A stretch of DNA of 64,000 nt from positions 44,455 through 108,454 of the forward strand of contig DEDL01000033.1 of NCBI GenBank assembly GCA_002349525.1, given 5' to 3'. The notes beneath the pieces were generated by a model. That model saw only the letters and a list, made by a program, of their open reading frames with translations, was not told where the DNA came from and did not search any database. Positions 8,213 through 17,986 of the stretch are shown in pieces (the stretch's first letter is position 1; each line of letters begins with the position of its first letter). A program made the position numbers and the translations under genes. The stretch is from Lachnoclostridium sp. UBA2905 (GTDB lineage Bacteria; Bacillota; Clostridia; Lachnospirales; Lachnospiraceae).

Positions 8213-9673
8213 ATGAAGAAAAATTTCCTTAAGAAAAGATTAGTTTCATTTCTTGTTGGATCACTTGCTATTATGTGTTTAGCAGGCTGTTCAGGTAAGG
8301 TTACTGATAAATTAGCGGGTAATGAGTCCGTGTTGAATCCGGACAATCCGGTTTCAATAACAATATGGCATTATTATAATGGTGCACAGCAGGCATCTTT
8401 TGAGGACCTGGTGAATGAGTTCAATTCAAGCGAAGGTAAAGAGAAGGGAATATATGTCCAGGCGTACACTAAGGGTTCTGTGCCTGACCTTGAAGAAGCT
8501 GTTATTAACTCAATTGAAGAAAAGGTTGGAGCAGAGGCTATGCCTGATATTTTCTCATCATATCCTGATACTGCTTATGCAGTTGAAGAGAGTGGCAGAC
8601 TTTACAATCTTTCAGAGTATTTTACTGATGAGGAACTTGATAAATATGTTGATTCATATATTGAAGAGGGAAAAATTGCAGCAGATAATACACTTAGAAT
8701 TTTCCCGGTTGCTAAATCTACAGAGATCACAATGGTCAACAAAACAGACTGGGATGCATTTGCTGCGGCAACAGGTGCTGATATAGAAGACCTTAAGACC
8801 TTTGAAGGAATCACAAAAACAGCAGAAAAGTATTATGAATGGAGCGGTGGCAAGGCATTCTATGGACGAGATGCCATGGCCAATTATTTTATTGATGGCG
8901 TCCGTCAGTTTGGCAAGGAAATCTTTGAAGTAAAAGATGGAAAAGTAACTGTCAATATTGAAAAAGAAGTCGTGAAAAAGCTGTGGGATAATTATTATGT
9001 TCCAATGATGAGGGGATATTTTGGAGCCTATGGAAAGTACCGTTCAGATGATGTTAAGACTGGTGAAATAATTGCTTATACAGGTTCAACTTCTTCTGCA
9101 GATTATTTCCCGGATAAGGTTGAGTCAGACGAGGGAGCAAGAGAAATTGAGTATATGATACTTACACCACCAGTATTTGAAGGCGGAGAGAATATTATGA
9201 TTCAGCAGGGTGCAGGTATGGTTGTAAGTAAGTCAGATAAGGCTCATGAGTATGCTTCCTGCGAATTTTTGAAATGGTTTACACAGCTTGAGAACAACTA
9301 CAAGTTTGGAAGCTCTTCCGGATACCTTCCAGTTCTTAAGGAAGCTAACAACAGTGAAGTATTTGAAAAGTTTGTTAAGGAAGAACAGCTTGATATTAAA
9401 CAGAAGACATATGATACCTTTGAAAATGTATTTGAATATATGAAGAATGCTACATTATATTCAACCAAGGCATTTAAAGATGGTGCAGCGGGAAGAAAGG
9501 TATTAGAATATGCTTTTACTGATAAGATAAGTGCAGACCTTGAAGCAATAGACAATAAGGTAAATGATGGCGAAAACAGAGAAAAAATTATTGGTGATTA
9601 TGTTAGTGATGCAGCATTCGAAGAATGGTACAACTCATTTGCTGAAACTTTGAATACTGCCTGTGGTAAATAA
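8213..9673 (+). CDS. family 1 extracellular solute-binding lipoprotein
   Basis: A 486-residue lipoprotein. A basic N-terminus and hydrophobic stretch end CLAGC, followed by an SBP_bac_1-type domain (VSITIWHYYNGAQQASFEDL; DIFSSYPDTAYAVEESGRL; GAGMVVSKSDKAHEYASCEF). Such proteins normally deliver carbohydrates or similar solutes to ABC permeases, but no matching permease pair is nearby. The gene ends two bases before the hybrid histidine kinase start, so the two are surely co-expressed; the likely job is to present a ligand to the kinase sensor domain (inference). The ATG at 8213 (GAAAGG 11 bases upstream) is preferred to the TTG at 8207. Confidence 0.9.
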   Translation: MKKNFLKKRLVSFLVGSLAIMCLAGCSGKVTDKLAGNESVLNPDNPVSITIWHYYNGAQQASFEDLVNEFNSSEGKEKGIYVQAYTKGSVPDLEEAVINSIEEKVGAEAMPDIFSSYPDTAYAVEESGRLYNLSEYFTDEELDKYVDSYIEEGKIAADNTLRIFPVAKSTEITMVNKTDWDAFAAATGADIEDLKTFEGITKTAEKYYEWSGGKAFYGRDAMANYFIDGVRQFGKEIFEVKDGKVTVNIEKEVVKKLWDNYYVPMMRGYFGAYGKYRSDDVKTGEIIAYTGSTSSADYFPDKVESDEGAREIEYMILTPPVFEGGENIMIQQGAGMVVSKSDKAHEYASCEFLKWFTQLENNYKFGSSSGYLPVLKEANNSEVFEKFVKEEQLDIKQKTYDTFENVFEYMKNATLYSTKAFKDGAAGRKVLEYAFTDKISADLEAIDNKVNDGENREKIIGDYVSDAAFEEWYNSFAETLNTACGK

Positions 9674-9675
9674 TT

Positions 9676-12600
9676 ATGTTAAATAAAATTAAGTCAAGGT
9701 CAATCTTTCGACTGTTTCTGATTCCACTTTTAATTATACTTATGGTGCAGGGCATAGTCGTATATGCAATGATAACTGCCAACGATATTGTAGGCAAAAT
9801 ACATAATTACTCTGTTACCACAATGAAAAGAACGATTGAAAACCGCAAAACAACTTTTGAAAATCAGATGACAGAAAGATGTAGTGCTTTGCGTAAAAGT
9901 GACCAGTCCTTAAAAAACAGAATGAAAGATTTTCTAAAAGAAAAAAATATTTCAATAGAAGATGTCAAAAATGATAATCAGCTGCAGGTGGAATACCTGC
10001 AGATGGTTTTTTCCATATGCCTTTCGCAGGTTGACAATTCTAACTGTTCCGGTTTTTTTATGTGTATGACAGGCAATGATTATACCGGAAGTATAAGTGC
10101 CAACGGATTTTATGTGAGGGATTCAGAGCCATATCATGTGGCAGAGGACAATTCAGATTTATTATTTGTACGAGGCAATAAAAACATATCAAGAATCAGC
10201 AATATAGCTCTTGATGCATATTGGACTACTAATATTGAGCTTTCCGGTGAAGGCAATGAGGACTTTGAAAAATTTATATATGAGCCATGGCGCGCTGGAA
10301 GAGAAAATACGGAGGCAGATGTAGCTGATCTTGGTTATTGGTCTGAACCCTTCAGACTTGGTGGCGAGGTTAGATCGGGCTATGATGTTATAACCTATTC
10401 AATTCCTTTGATATATGAAGATGAGGTGTATGCTATTCTTGGAATAGAGATTTCTGAGGATATTCTTGGACAGTTTTTCCCGGTGGAAGAACTGGACAGT
10501 AATTCGCATTCAGGATATCTTGTTGCTATCGGTGATGAGAATAATGCCTACAGGCCTATTTTTGGAAAGGGAGTATTATATAATACACTGAAGACGGAAG
10601 AGGATAATTTCCGTGTTTCTGAAACCAAGTATGAATCTTTTTATAATATTCGTGACATCACGCAGGGCAGCAACAAGCTTGTCTGTGTGGCGTATCCTCT
10701 GAGGATATATGCAAATAATACTCCTTACAGTAACACAGAATGGTATTTTATGGGTGTTGATACCCATGATGGAATATTTGGAATGGGTAAACAGATATAT
10801 GTCTGGATTACACTTGCACTGTTTATGTCATATATTGTGGGTGTAACTGGTGTGTATTTTATGATAATTCATCTCACAAAGCCTATTAAGAATCTTGTAG
10901 CCTGTATCGGAAGGGGATCAGATGGTTTACGCGACTATGAACGTTCTGCCATCAGAGAGGTTGATGAAATATTTGACGTTGTAAGTGATCTTACGGAAAA
11001 GTATGAACAGGCGGAGAAGGTACTTATTGATGAATCCTCCAGATACAAGGTTGCCATTGAGAATTCCAAGGAAACCTTCTGCGTATATGATTATAGGGAG
11101 AACAGTGTTGATATAATCAACCATAAGCTTAACAAGGGAAAATGGGAATGCAATGAAAAGTGTATTGGATTTATAAGAAAAGACTGGATTCATCCAGACG
11201 ATCTATCAAAGGTTATGTCTGCATTTTATGATGAGTCTTCAAAGCCTGATGAATCTGACAATAAGCTTAAGGAAAATGATGATGCTATCAAATTTGATGT
11301 AAGGCTTAAAAGCAAGGGCAATTTCTATACATGGTTCACTTTCTATGCAAGAATAGTGCGCAGTGAAAGTGGTTTACCACTTAAGATGTATGGAAGCTTC
11401 AGAGATATAAATGAGGACAAAATCAAAGAAGAAAAGAGAAGAACGGCATATGCCATAGATACTGTTACCGGTGTTTATTCTTACAGAGAGGGTAACCGAA
11501 GATATAGAAAGCTCCGTAAAAAGAATAACAGTGGCAACGTGGTAGATTTGTACTTTGATAATATTGCATACATAAGTATTGAGAACGGTGTTGTATATTC
11601 AGAACTTGTGCTTCAGAACATAGGTGAAGTTTTACATGAACTGATGGTGAGCGGAACGCATATATTCAGACTTAATGAAAGTGAATTCATACTTTATCTT
11701 GAGAATAAAACAGATGGAGAAGTTATGGAATATGTAAAGGAGCTTGAAAACAGGCTTACATCTATTTTTCCAGAAAATATACAGCCTATAAAACCATACA
11801 TAGGTATTAGCAGGACAATGGATTCAGATACTGATGTTGACCCATTAAAACGCGCAAAATCTGCAAGATTATCAATTACCGGAGATCCTAACAGAAGAAT
11901 ATGTGTATGGACTGATGATGAAAAGCTTTCTGAATCTGAAGAACAGGAAAATCTTCCTGAACTTGAAGAGCAGGAAATTCTACCGGGAAGTACAGTTAAA
12001 TCCAGTGAACTTGCCTTTATTGCAATTAATCTTTTAGGAAAGGGCAACAATCTTGAGTCACAGCTGTATATGCTTTTCCTTGAGATTGCCAGAAGATATA
12101 ATTGTAAATCCATTAGAATATGTCTTGTTTTAAGAGAATATTACATATCCAGCACAGAGTTTTACTGGTATAATGATGAATCAGACATTCCAAAGGATAT
12201 GCTGACCCCTTATAACGGCAGGGAATATGAGGAACTGCTGAATATAATTGACAAGAAGGATATTATCTATACCGGTGAACTGCCTGAAGGAAGAACTGTG
12301 GGCTTATTTACAGGTGGAAAGGTTAGTGACGGAATTCTTCTTCCTATGTACGATTCAGGAGTATACATGGGCTGTATCTACATAGAGGGTATCAGCAGGG
12401 AAAGATTTAGTAGTAAAAATGAGAAGGATATGATACAGGTTTCCGGCATTGTAGAGAATATAATCAACCAGAAGCAGCACGATGCCGCAAGTAAGGCCAA
12501 GTCAGATTTCCTGTCAAACATGAGCCACGAGATAAGAACACCTCTTAATGGAATAATTGGTATGACAGACATTGCTCTTTATGAGAAGGATAATCAGGGT

Positions 12601-13650
12601 ACTATGGTTGACTGTCTTAAGAAAATAGCCGGTTCATCAAGATATCTTCTTGGAATTATTAATGATATACTTGATATGTCTAAAATTGAAAGCGGTAAGA
12701 TGCAGTTAGATCCGGTTAATTTTTCAATGGATGATTTGGTAAATGTATTAAATGAGCTTGTGAAGCCACAGTTTGAAGCGAAGAATATAACCTTTGTGGA
12801 AAATATGGATTATAGTACCAGGTGGTTTGTGGCAGACCGTCTGCGAATAAGCCAGGTACTTGTTAATATTCTTGGTAATGCTGTCAAATTTACTGCTGAG
12901 CATGGAAGAGTTGAGTTCAGCATTAAGGAGATTGAATCGGAAACGCTTGCAGAAGGAAGCATTTCAAAGGTATCATTTTCAATAAAAGACAATGGTGTAG
13001 GCATAAGTAAGGAGGACCAGAAGAAGGTATTCCGTTCATTTGAACAGGCTAAGGGCGAGGAATCGAATACCCTTAAGGCCCAGGGAACCGGACTTGGTCT
13101 GTCCATAAGCCAGCGGCTTGTTCAGCTTATGGGAAGTAAGATTGAGCTTGAAAGTGAACTTGGAGAGGGAAGCGAATTCAGATTTACATTAAGTCTTATG
13201 CATGGTGAAGAGGCGGCTGAGGAAGACAAGGTTGATGATTACAACTTTAAAGGCAAACGAGTTCTTGTTGCAGAGGACAACGAGCTCAATGCCGAGATAG
13301 CAGTTATGCTTCTTGAGCGTGTGAATGTAGAGGTGGATGTAGTACCGGATGGAAAGAAGGCATATGAAAAACTTCTTACTGAACCGGCGGGTACATATGA
13401 TCTTGTGCTTATGGATATTATGATGCCGGTTATGAACGGACTTGATGCAACCTCCAACATCAGGGCAGCCAAGGATCGTGACGATCTTAAGACGATACCG
13501 ATTGTAGCCATGTCTGCCAACGCATTTGAGGACTATAAAAAGAAGTCAATGGAAAGAGGCATGAATGCTCATTTGTCAAAGCCTGTTGAGGTGGACAAGC
13601 TTTATGCCATGTTATATAAAATGTTTAAATCCAATAATAAGATGCATTGA
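9676..13650 (+). CDS. hybrid sensor histidine kinase with PAS, degenerate GGDEF-like, GAF-like and receiver domains
   Basis: A very large (1324-residue) membrane sensor. Order: membrane segment (about 9-33), a long extracytoplasmic Cache-like domain (about 35-370), second membrane segment (about 372-399), a HAMP/linker region, a PAS domain with PAC end (about 455-590, ending MYGSFRDINED), a GGDEF-like domain (about 595-750) starting DTVTGVYSY that lacks any GGDEF motif, a GAF-like region (about 770-930), HisKA with phospho-acceptor His951 (SNMSHEIRTPLNG), HATPase (DNGVGIS, GTGLGLSI) and a C-terminal receiver with phospho-acceptor Asp1247 (LVLMDIMMPVMNG). No DNA-binding or HPt domain is visible. 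Two bases after the binding-protein gene and 15 before the ABC ATPase gene, so it probably senses the solute bound by its neighbour. Confidence 0.93.
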   Translation: MLNKIKSRSIFRLFLIPLLIILMVQGIVVYAMITANDIVGKIHNYSVTTMKRTIENRKTTFENQMTERCSALRKSDQSLKNRMKDFLKEKNISIEDVKNDNQLQVEYLQMVFSICLSQVDNSNCSGFFMCMTGNDYTGSISANGFYVRDSEPYHVAEDNSDLLFVRGNKNISRISNIALDAYWTTNIELSGEGNEDFEKFIYEPWRAGRENTEADVADLGYWSEPFRLGGEVRSGYDVITYSIPLIYEDEVYAILGIEISEDILGQFFPVEELDSNSHSGYLVAIGDENNAYRPIFGKGVLYNTLKTEEDNFRVSETKYESFYNIRDITQGSNKLVCVAYPLRIYANNTPYSNTEWYFMGVDTHDGIFGMGKQIYVWITLALFMSYIVGVTGVYFMIIHLTKPIKNLVACIGRGSDGLRDYERSAIREVDEIFDVVSDLTEKYEQAEKVLIDESSRYKVAIENSKETFCVYDYRENSVDIINHKLNKGKWECNEKCIGFIRKDWIHPDDLSKVMSAFYDESSKPDESDNKLKENDDAIKFDVRLKSKGNFYTWFTFYARIVRSESGLPLKMYGSFRDINEDKIKEEKRRTAYAIDTVTGVYSYREGNRRYRKLRKKNNSGNVVDLYFDNIAYISIENGVVYSELVLQNIGEVLHELMVSGTHIFRLNESEFILYLENKTDGEVMEYVKELENRLTSIFPENIQPIKPYIGISRTMDSDTDVDPLKRAKSARLSITGDPNRRICVWTDDEKLSESEEQENLPELEEQEILPGSTVKSSELAFIAINLLGKGNNLESQLYMLFLEIARRYNCKSIRICLVLREYYISSTEFYWYNDESDIPKDMLTPYNGREYEELLNIIDKKDIIYTGELPEGRTVGLFTGGKVSDGILLPMYDSGVYMGCIYIEGISRERFSSKNEKDMIQVSGIVENIINQKQHDAASKAKSDFLSNMSHEIRTPLNGIIGMTDIALYEKDNQGTMVDCLKKIAGSSRYLLGIINDILDMSKIESGKMQLDPVNFSMDDLVNVLNELVKPQFEAKNITFVENMDYSTRWFVADRLRISQVLVNILGNAVKFTAEHGRVEFSIKEIESETLAEGSISKVSFSIKDNGVGISKEDQKKVFRSFEQAKGEESNTLKAQGTGLGLSISQRLVQLMGSKIELESELGEGSEFRFTLSLMHGEEAAEEDKVDDYNFKGKRVLVAEDNELNAEIAVMLLERVNVEVDVVPDGKKAYEKLLTEPAGTYDLVLMDIMMPVMNGLDATSNIRAAKDRDDLKTIPIVAMSANAFEDYKKKSMERGMNAHLSKPVEVDKLYAMLYKMFKSNNKMH

Positions 13651-13665
13651 AAGGAGCACAGAATA

Positions 13666-15219
13666 ATGAACCACGATATTGCAATAAAGATGGTGGGAGT
13701 TTCGAAATATTTTGGTGAAGTAGTAGCCAATGACAAGGTTAACCTTGAAATTTACAAGGGAGAGATACTGGCACTTTTGGGAGAAAACGGAAGTGGAAAA
13801 ACTTCTCTTATGAATATGCTTTCAGGTATATATTTTCCTGATGAGGGTCAGATTTATGTTAATGGAAAGGAAGTCAGCATACGTTCACCAAAGGATGCCT
13901 TTGATTTGAAAATCGGTATGATTCATCAGCATTTTAAACTTGTGGATATATTTAGTGCAGCTGAAAATATTGTACTTGGCCTTCCTGCTGACAGAAAGAA
14001 AAGCAAAAAAGATGTTATAGCAGGGATAAATGATGTGTGTGACACATATGGCTTTGAGATGGATCTTAACAAAAAGGTATACGATATGTCTGTTTCTGAA
14101 AAGCAGACCCTTGAGATAATAAAGGCACTTTACCGTGGAGCAGACATACTTATTCTTGATGAGCCTACAGCGGTGCTAACACCACAGGAGGTTGAAAAGC
14201 TCTTTAATGTGATGGATAACATGCGTAAGAATAACAAGGCTGTTGTTATTATAACTCACAAGCTCCATGAAGTATTAAGTATATCTGACAGGGTTGCTAT
14301 ACTTAGAAAGGGATCATTTGCAGGAGAAGTTGCAACTGCCAAGGCCAATGAGCAGATGCTTACCGAAATGATGGTTGGAGAAAAAATAGAACTTAATATC
14401 GAAAGAAGTGAGCCACAAAACAGTAAAAAGGTGCTTGATATCAAGCATGTGACCTGCCTTAACCAGTATGGTATGCCAGCAATAGATGATGTATCATTTG
14501 AGGTGTATTCAGGAGAAATTCTTGGAATTGCCGGAATATCCGGATGTGGCCAGAAGGAGCTGCTTGAAGCCATAGCAGGACTTCAGGAAGTGAGCGAAGG
14601 CGGACAGATTATATTTACAGATCCGGATACGGGGCATGATGAAGAACTTATAGGTATGAACCCAAGAGCAATTAAGGAAAAAGGAATTGCCCTTTCATTT
14701 GTTCCGGAGGACAGACTTGGAATGGGACTTGTAGGTTCCATGGGAATGACCGGTAACATGATGCTTAAAAACTACAGAGAGCAGAGCAAAGTTTTTATAG
14801 ATAGGAGCTCAGCGGATGAACTGGCAAACAAAATTAAGGAAGAACTTGGAGTTGTAACACCGGGAGTCGATACACCGGTTGGAAGACTTAGCGGTGGTAA
14901 TGTCCAGAAGGTGCTTGTAGGCCGAGAGATTGCGGCATCTCCTAAGGTACTTATGACAGCATATGCTGTAAGAGGTCTTGATATTAATACATCCTACACC
15001 ATATATAATCTGTTAAATGAACAGAAGAAAAAAGGTGTGGCGGTTATATATGTTGGAGAAGACCTGGATGTTCTTGTTGAACTTTGTGACAGAATTCTGG
15101 TGCTTTGCGATGGTAAGGTAAATGCCATATTTGACGGACGTAATGTAACCAAGGATGAAATCGGACTTAAGATGACTTATATCGGCAAAGGAGATGTACA
15201 AAAAAATGGACAAAAATAA
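13666..15219 (+). CDS. ABC importer ATPase with two ATP-binding domains (BMP/nucleoside type)
   Basis: Energises the importer formed with the two permeases that follow and the BMP lipoprotein. The first domain has Walker A GENGSGKTS, signature YDMSVSEKQTLEI (a divergent C-loop in place of the usual SVGEQQR) and Walker B ILILDEPTAVLTPQE. The second has a degenerate Walker A (GISGCGQKE), an intact signature RLSGGNVQKV, and TAYAVRGLD where related proteins have an acidic Walker B partner. Such asymmetry is typical of the family, with one active ATP site. AAAGGAGC precedes the ATG. The 517-residue length is normal. Confidence 0.93.
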   Translation: MNHDIAIKMVGVSKYFGEVVANDKVNLEIYKGEILALLGENGSGKTSLMNMLSGIYFPDEGQIYVNGKEVSIRSPKDAFDLKIGMIHQHFKLVDIFSAAENIVLGLPADRKKSKKDVIAGINDVCDTYGFEMDLNKKVYDMSVSEKQTLEIIKALYRGADILILDEPTAVLTPQEVEKLFNVMDNMRKNNKAVVIITHKLHEVLSISDRVAILRKGSFAGEVATAKANEQMLTEMMVGEKIELNIERSEPQNSKKVLDIKHVTCLNQYGMPAIDDVSFEVYSGEILGIAGISGCGQKELLEAIAGLQEVSEGGQIIFTDPDTGHDEELIGMNPRAIKEKGIALSFVPEDRLGMGLVGSMGMTGNMMLKNYREQSKVFIDRSSADELANKIKEELGVVTPGVDTPVGRLSGGNVQKVLVGREIAASPKVLMTAYAVRGLDINTSYTIYNLLNEQKKKGVAVIYVGEDLDVLVELCDRILVLCDGKVNAIFDGRNVTKDEIGLKMTYIGKGDVQKNGQK

Positions 15220-16315
15220 TGTTAGTATAAACCATGTAAGAGAACCCTTATTTCATATTGCCAAGAGAGATCGTATTGCGAAACCAAAGGCATATGCCAT
15301 AAGAACTGTGGCAATCCTTTTGTCACTGATTGTATCAGCTATAGTTATTGTATGTATTACAGGACTTAATCCTCTTGATGTGTATGTTTCCATGTTTAAG
15401 GGAGCCTTTGGTTCAAACAGAAGAATATGGATAACCATCAGAGACACCATGGTGCTTTTGTGTATATCAGTTGCACTTGCACCGGCATTTAAGATGAAAT
15501 TCTGGAACATAGGTGCCGAGGGGCAGGTTCTTGTTGGCGGAATTGTTACTGCCGGCATCATGATATATTTTGGGGAAGCCCTTCCAACACCATTACTTTT
15601 AGTAATCATGCTTGGTTCAAGTATTGTTGTAGGTGCAATTTGGGGTCTGATACCTGCGGTATTTAAGGCATACTTTAATACTAATGAAACATTATTTACA
15701 CTGATGATGAACTATGTTGCCATACAGTTCACATCATTTTTCGTGGCAAAGTGGGAAAATCCTTTTGGTTCAAACTCAGTTGGAATTATTAATTCACGTA
15801 CAAAAAGTGGATGGTTCCCTGCAATAGCCGGACAGCAGTATCTTTTGAACGTTATTGTTGTGGCAATCATTACTATTGGAATATATTTTTACATGAGAAA
15901 GAGTAAACAGGGTTATGAAATATCTGTTGTAGGTGAATCAGAAAATACAGCAAAATATGCCGGAATCAATGTTAAATGGGTCATTATAAGAACTATGGTT
16001 ATTTCTGGCGCATTATGTGGCCTTGCAGGCTTTATTGCAGTTTCAGGTGTTGACCATACAATTAGTACGGGAACAGCCGGCGGACGTGGTTTTACAGCAA
16101 TCATTGTTGCATGGATGTCAAAGTTCAATGCATTTGTAATGCTTGCCGTTTCATTTTTCCTTGTATTTCTTGATCAGGGAGCCAAAGAAATTGCTTCTAA
16201 TTTTAATCTTAATGAATATGCCTCCGAGATGGTAACCGGAATTATTCTTTTCTTTATTCTTGGATGCGAGTTTTTCATTAACTACAAAATCATTAAACGC
16301 AGGGAGGACAAATGA
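15206..16315 (+). CDS. ABC importer permease (BPD_transp_2 family, nucleoside type)
   Basis: A polytopic membrane protein (369 residues, about nine hydrophobic segments) forming half of the translocation channel. It carries the family signature FWNIGAEGQVLVGGI and the EAA-like GESENTAKYAGINV region. Its N-terminus overlaps the ATPase gene. ATG 15206 is 12 bases after GGAG; the in-frame ATG at 15194 touches that site, so 15206 is preferred. Its partner is the smaller permease overlapping its 3' end. Confidence 0.9.
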   Translation: MDKNNVSINHVREPLFHIAKRDRIAKPKAYAIRTVAILLSLIVSAIVIVCITGLNPLDVYVSMFKGAFGSNRRIWITIRDTMVLLCISVALAPAFKMKFWNIGAEGQVLVGGIVTAGIMIYFGEALPTPLLLVIMLGSSIVVGAIWGLIPAVFKAYFNTNETLFTLMMNYVAIQFTSFFVAKWENPFGSNSVGIINSRTKSGWFPAIAGQQYLLNVIVVAIITIGIYFYMRKSKQGYEISVVGESENTAKYAGINVKWVIIRTMVISGALCGLAGFIAVSGVDHTISTGTAGGRGFTAIIVAWMSKFNAFVMLAVSFFLVFLDQGAKEIASNFNLNEYASEMVTGIILFFILGCEFFINYKIIKRREDK

Positions 16316-17265
16316 TGGACGGGCTGTTTACTTTAATTCAATCGGCTATTGCATTCGGTACTATTATTATGTTTGGATGTGTAGGTGAGACTCTGTCTGA
16401 AAAAGGCGGTAATCTTAATCTTGGTGTACCGGGAATAATGTATCTTGGAGGAATTGCTTCCCTGGCAGGAGCATATGGCTATGAAAATGCTGTGGAAAAC
16501 CCAAGTAAGGTAATTGCATTTATAGTTGCCCTTGTATGTGCTGTGGCTGCATCGGTTTTCGGTGGACTTATATACAGTTTTCTTACAATCAGCTTAAGAG
16601 CTAACCAGAATGTAACCGGACTTACACTTACAATATTTGGTTCAGGTGTAGCCAACTTCTTCGGTGGATCGCTTAGTAAGCTTGCCGGAGGTGTTGGACA
16701 GATATCTGTACCTGTAACAAGCAGTGCATATAAGGTTGGAATTCCGGGAGTTAATTTTGGTATACTTGTATATGTGGCTATAGTTGTTGCATTTGTTGCC
16801 CAGTATTTCCTTACCGGAACAAGAAAGGGACTTAATCTAAGAGCCGTAGGTGAGAATCCGGCAACTGCAGATGCTGCAGGAGTTAATATTGTGAAATATA
16901 AATATCTGGCAACCTGTATTGGTGCTGCTATATCAGGTCTTGGCGGTTTGTATTATGTTATGGATTACACAAAGGGTACATGGGCCAATGATGGAAGTCT
17001 TGAAAACCTTGGATGGCTTGCCCTTGCCCTTGTAATATTTACAATGTGGAAACCTTTAAATGCTATATGGGGCGCATATGTTTTCGGTGTTCTTTTCTGG
17101 CTTTACTATTATGTACCGGGACTTGGAAGAAGCTCACAGGAGCTCTTTAAAATGATTCCTTATGTGGTTACAATTATTGTTCTTATAATTGTAAGCATGA
17201 GAAATAAACGTGAAAACCAGGCTCCGGCGAGTCTTGGTGAGGCATATTTCAGAGAAGACAGGTAA
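16312..17265 (+). CDS. ABC importer permease, second subunit (nucleoside type)
   Basis: The 317-residue partner permease, with about eight to nine membrane segments and the family motifs CVGETLSEKGGNLNLGVPG and VGENPATADAAGVN. It starts by ATGA-type overlap with the preceding permease (GGGAGG just upstream; the adjacent ATG at 16315 is an alternative), implying translational coupling. With the BMP lipoprotein and ATPase it completes the importer; the xanthine phosphoribosyltransferase downstream points to purines as cargo. Confidence 0.92.
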   Translation: MMDGLFTLIQSAIAFGTIIMFGCVGETLSEKGGNLNLGVPGIMYLGGIASLAGAYGYENAVENPSKVIAFIVALVCAVAASVFGGLIYSFLTISLRANQNVTGLTLTIFGSGVANFFGGSLSKLAGGVGQISVPVTSSAYKVGIPGVNFGILVYVAIVVAFVAQYFLTGTRKGLNLRAVGENPATADAAGVNIVKYKYLATCIGAAISGLGGLYYVMDYTKGTWANDGSLENLGWLALALVIFTMWKPLNAIWGAYVFGVLFWLYYYVPGLGRSSQELFKMIPYVVTIIVLIIVSMRNKRENQAPASLGEAYFREDR

Positions 17266-17275
17266 ACATACAAAC

Positions 17276-17341
17276 AGTATACAGGCAATATTCAGCCGGT
17301 ATACAGACAATATTCAGCTAATATACAGATCAGAATAAGCT
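17276..17341 (+). repeat. three 22-bp tandem repeats
   Basis: Units at 17276-17297, 17298-17319 and 17320-17341 share TATACAG near the start and end in AGC(C/T). They begin 11 bases after the permease stop codon and fill most of the gap before xpt. Confidence 0.8.
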
Positions 17342-17384
17342 GGTATTTTAAATACATTTATGGATAAGGGAGGATACAATTATC

Positions 17385-17960
17385 ATGAAAATTCTTGAAG
17401 ACAGAATTCTTAAAGACGGAGTTGTTAAAGCAGGTAATGTGTTGAAGGTGGATTCATTTCTTAACCATCAGATGGATATAGAGCTTTTCAATGAAATGGG
17501 AAAAGAATGGAAGAGACTTTTTGCAGGAGAAAACATTACCAAAATACTTACAATTGAGGCATCAGGTATTGGAATTGCAGTAATTGCTGCACAGTATTTC
17601 AATGTACCTGTGGTATTTGCAAAAAAATCACAGTCACTTAACCTTGATGGAGATTTGTATACATCAAAGGTAGAGTCATTTACACATGGAAGAGTATATG
17701 ATGTTGTAGTCTCAAAGAAATTCCTTCATGAAGATGATAACGTACTTATAATAGATGATTTTCTTGCCAATGGAAATGCACTGGTAGGACTTATAGACAT
17801 AGCAGGACAGGCAGGAGCAAAGGTTGCAGGAATTGGAATCGCAGTGGAAAAGCTCTTCCAGGGCGGTGGTGATATGTTAAGAGCAAAAGGATATCACATA
17901 GAATCTCTTGCAATGGTTGAAAGTATGAGTGAAGACGGTCTCACATTCGGAAAAAGATAG
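17385..17960 (+). CDS. xpt: xanthine phosphoribosyltransferase
   Basis: Purine salvage enzyme converting xanthine and PRPP to XMP in the cytoplasm. 191 residues, the normal size. The N-terminus ([25 protein letters not shown]) is highly characteristic of Xpt, and the PRPP-binding loop is [19 protein letters not shown] lies about 10 bases upstream. I saw no purine riboswitch in the 119-base gap before it. Its place after a BMP-type importer supports purine uptake and reuse as one functional unit. Confidence 0.95.
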   Translation: MKILEDRILKDGVVKAGNVLKVDSFLNHQMDIELFNEMGKEWKRLFAGENITKILTIEASGIGIAVIAAQYFNVPVVFAKKSQSLNLDGDLYTSKVESFTHGRVYDVVVSKKFLHEDDNVLIIDDFLANGNALVGLIDIAGQAGAKVAGIGIAVEKLFQGGGDMLRAKGYHIESLAMVESMSEDGLTFGKR

Positions 17961-17986
17961 ATAAATAATAATGAGAAGGTGACTAA

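Noticed and set aside
17266..17384. Purine riboswitch expected before xpt
   Set aside because: The gap holds 22-bp tandem repeats and a ribosome site; no purine-aptamer core sequence could be found.
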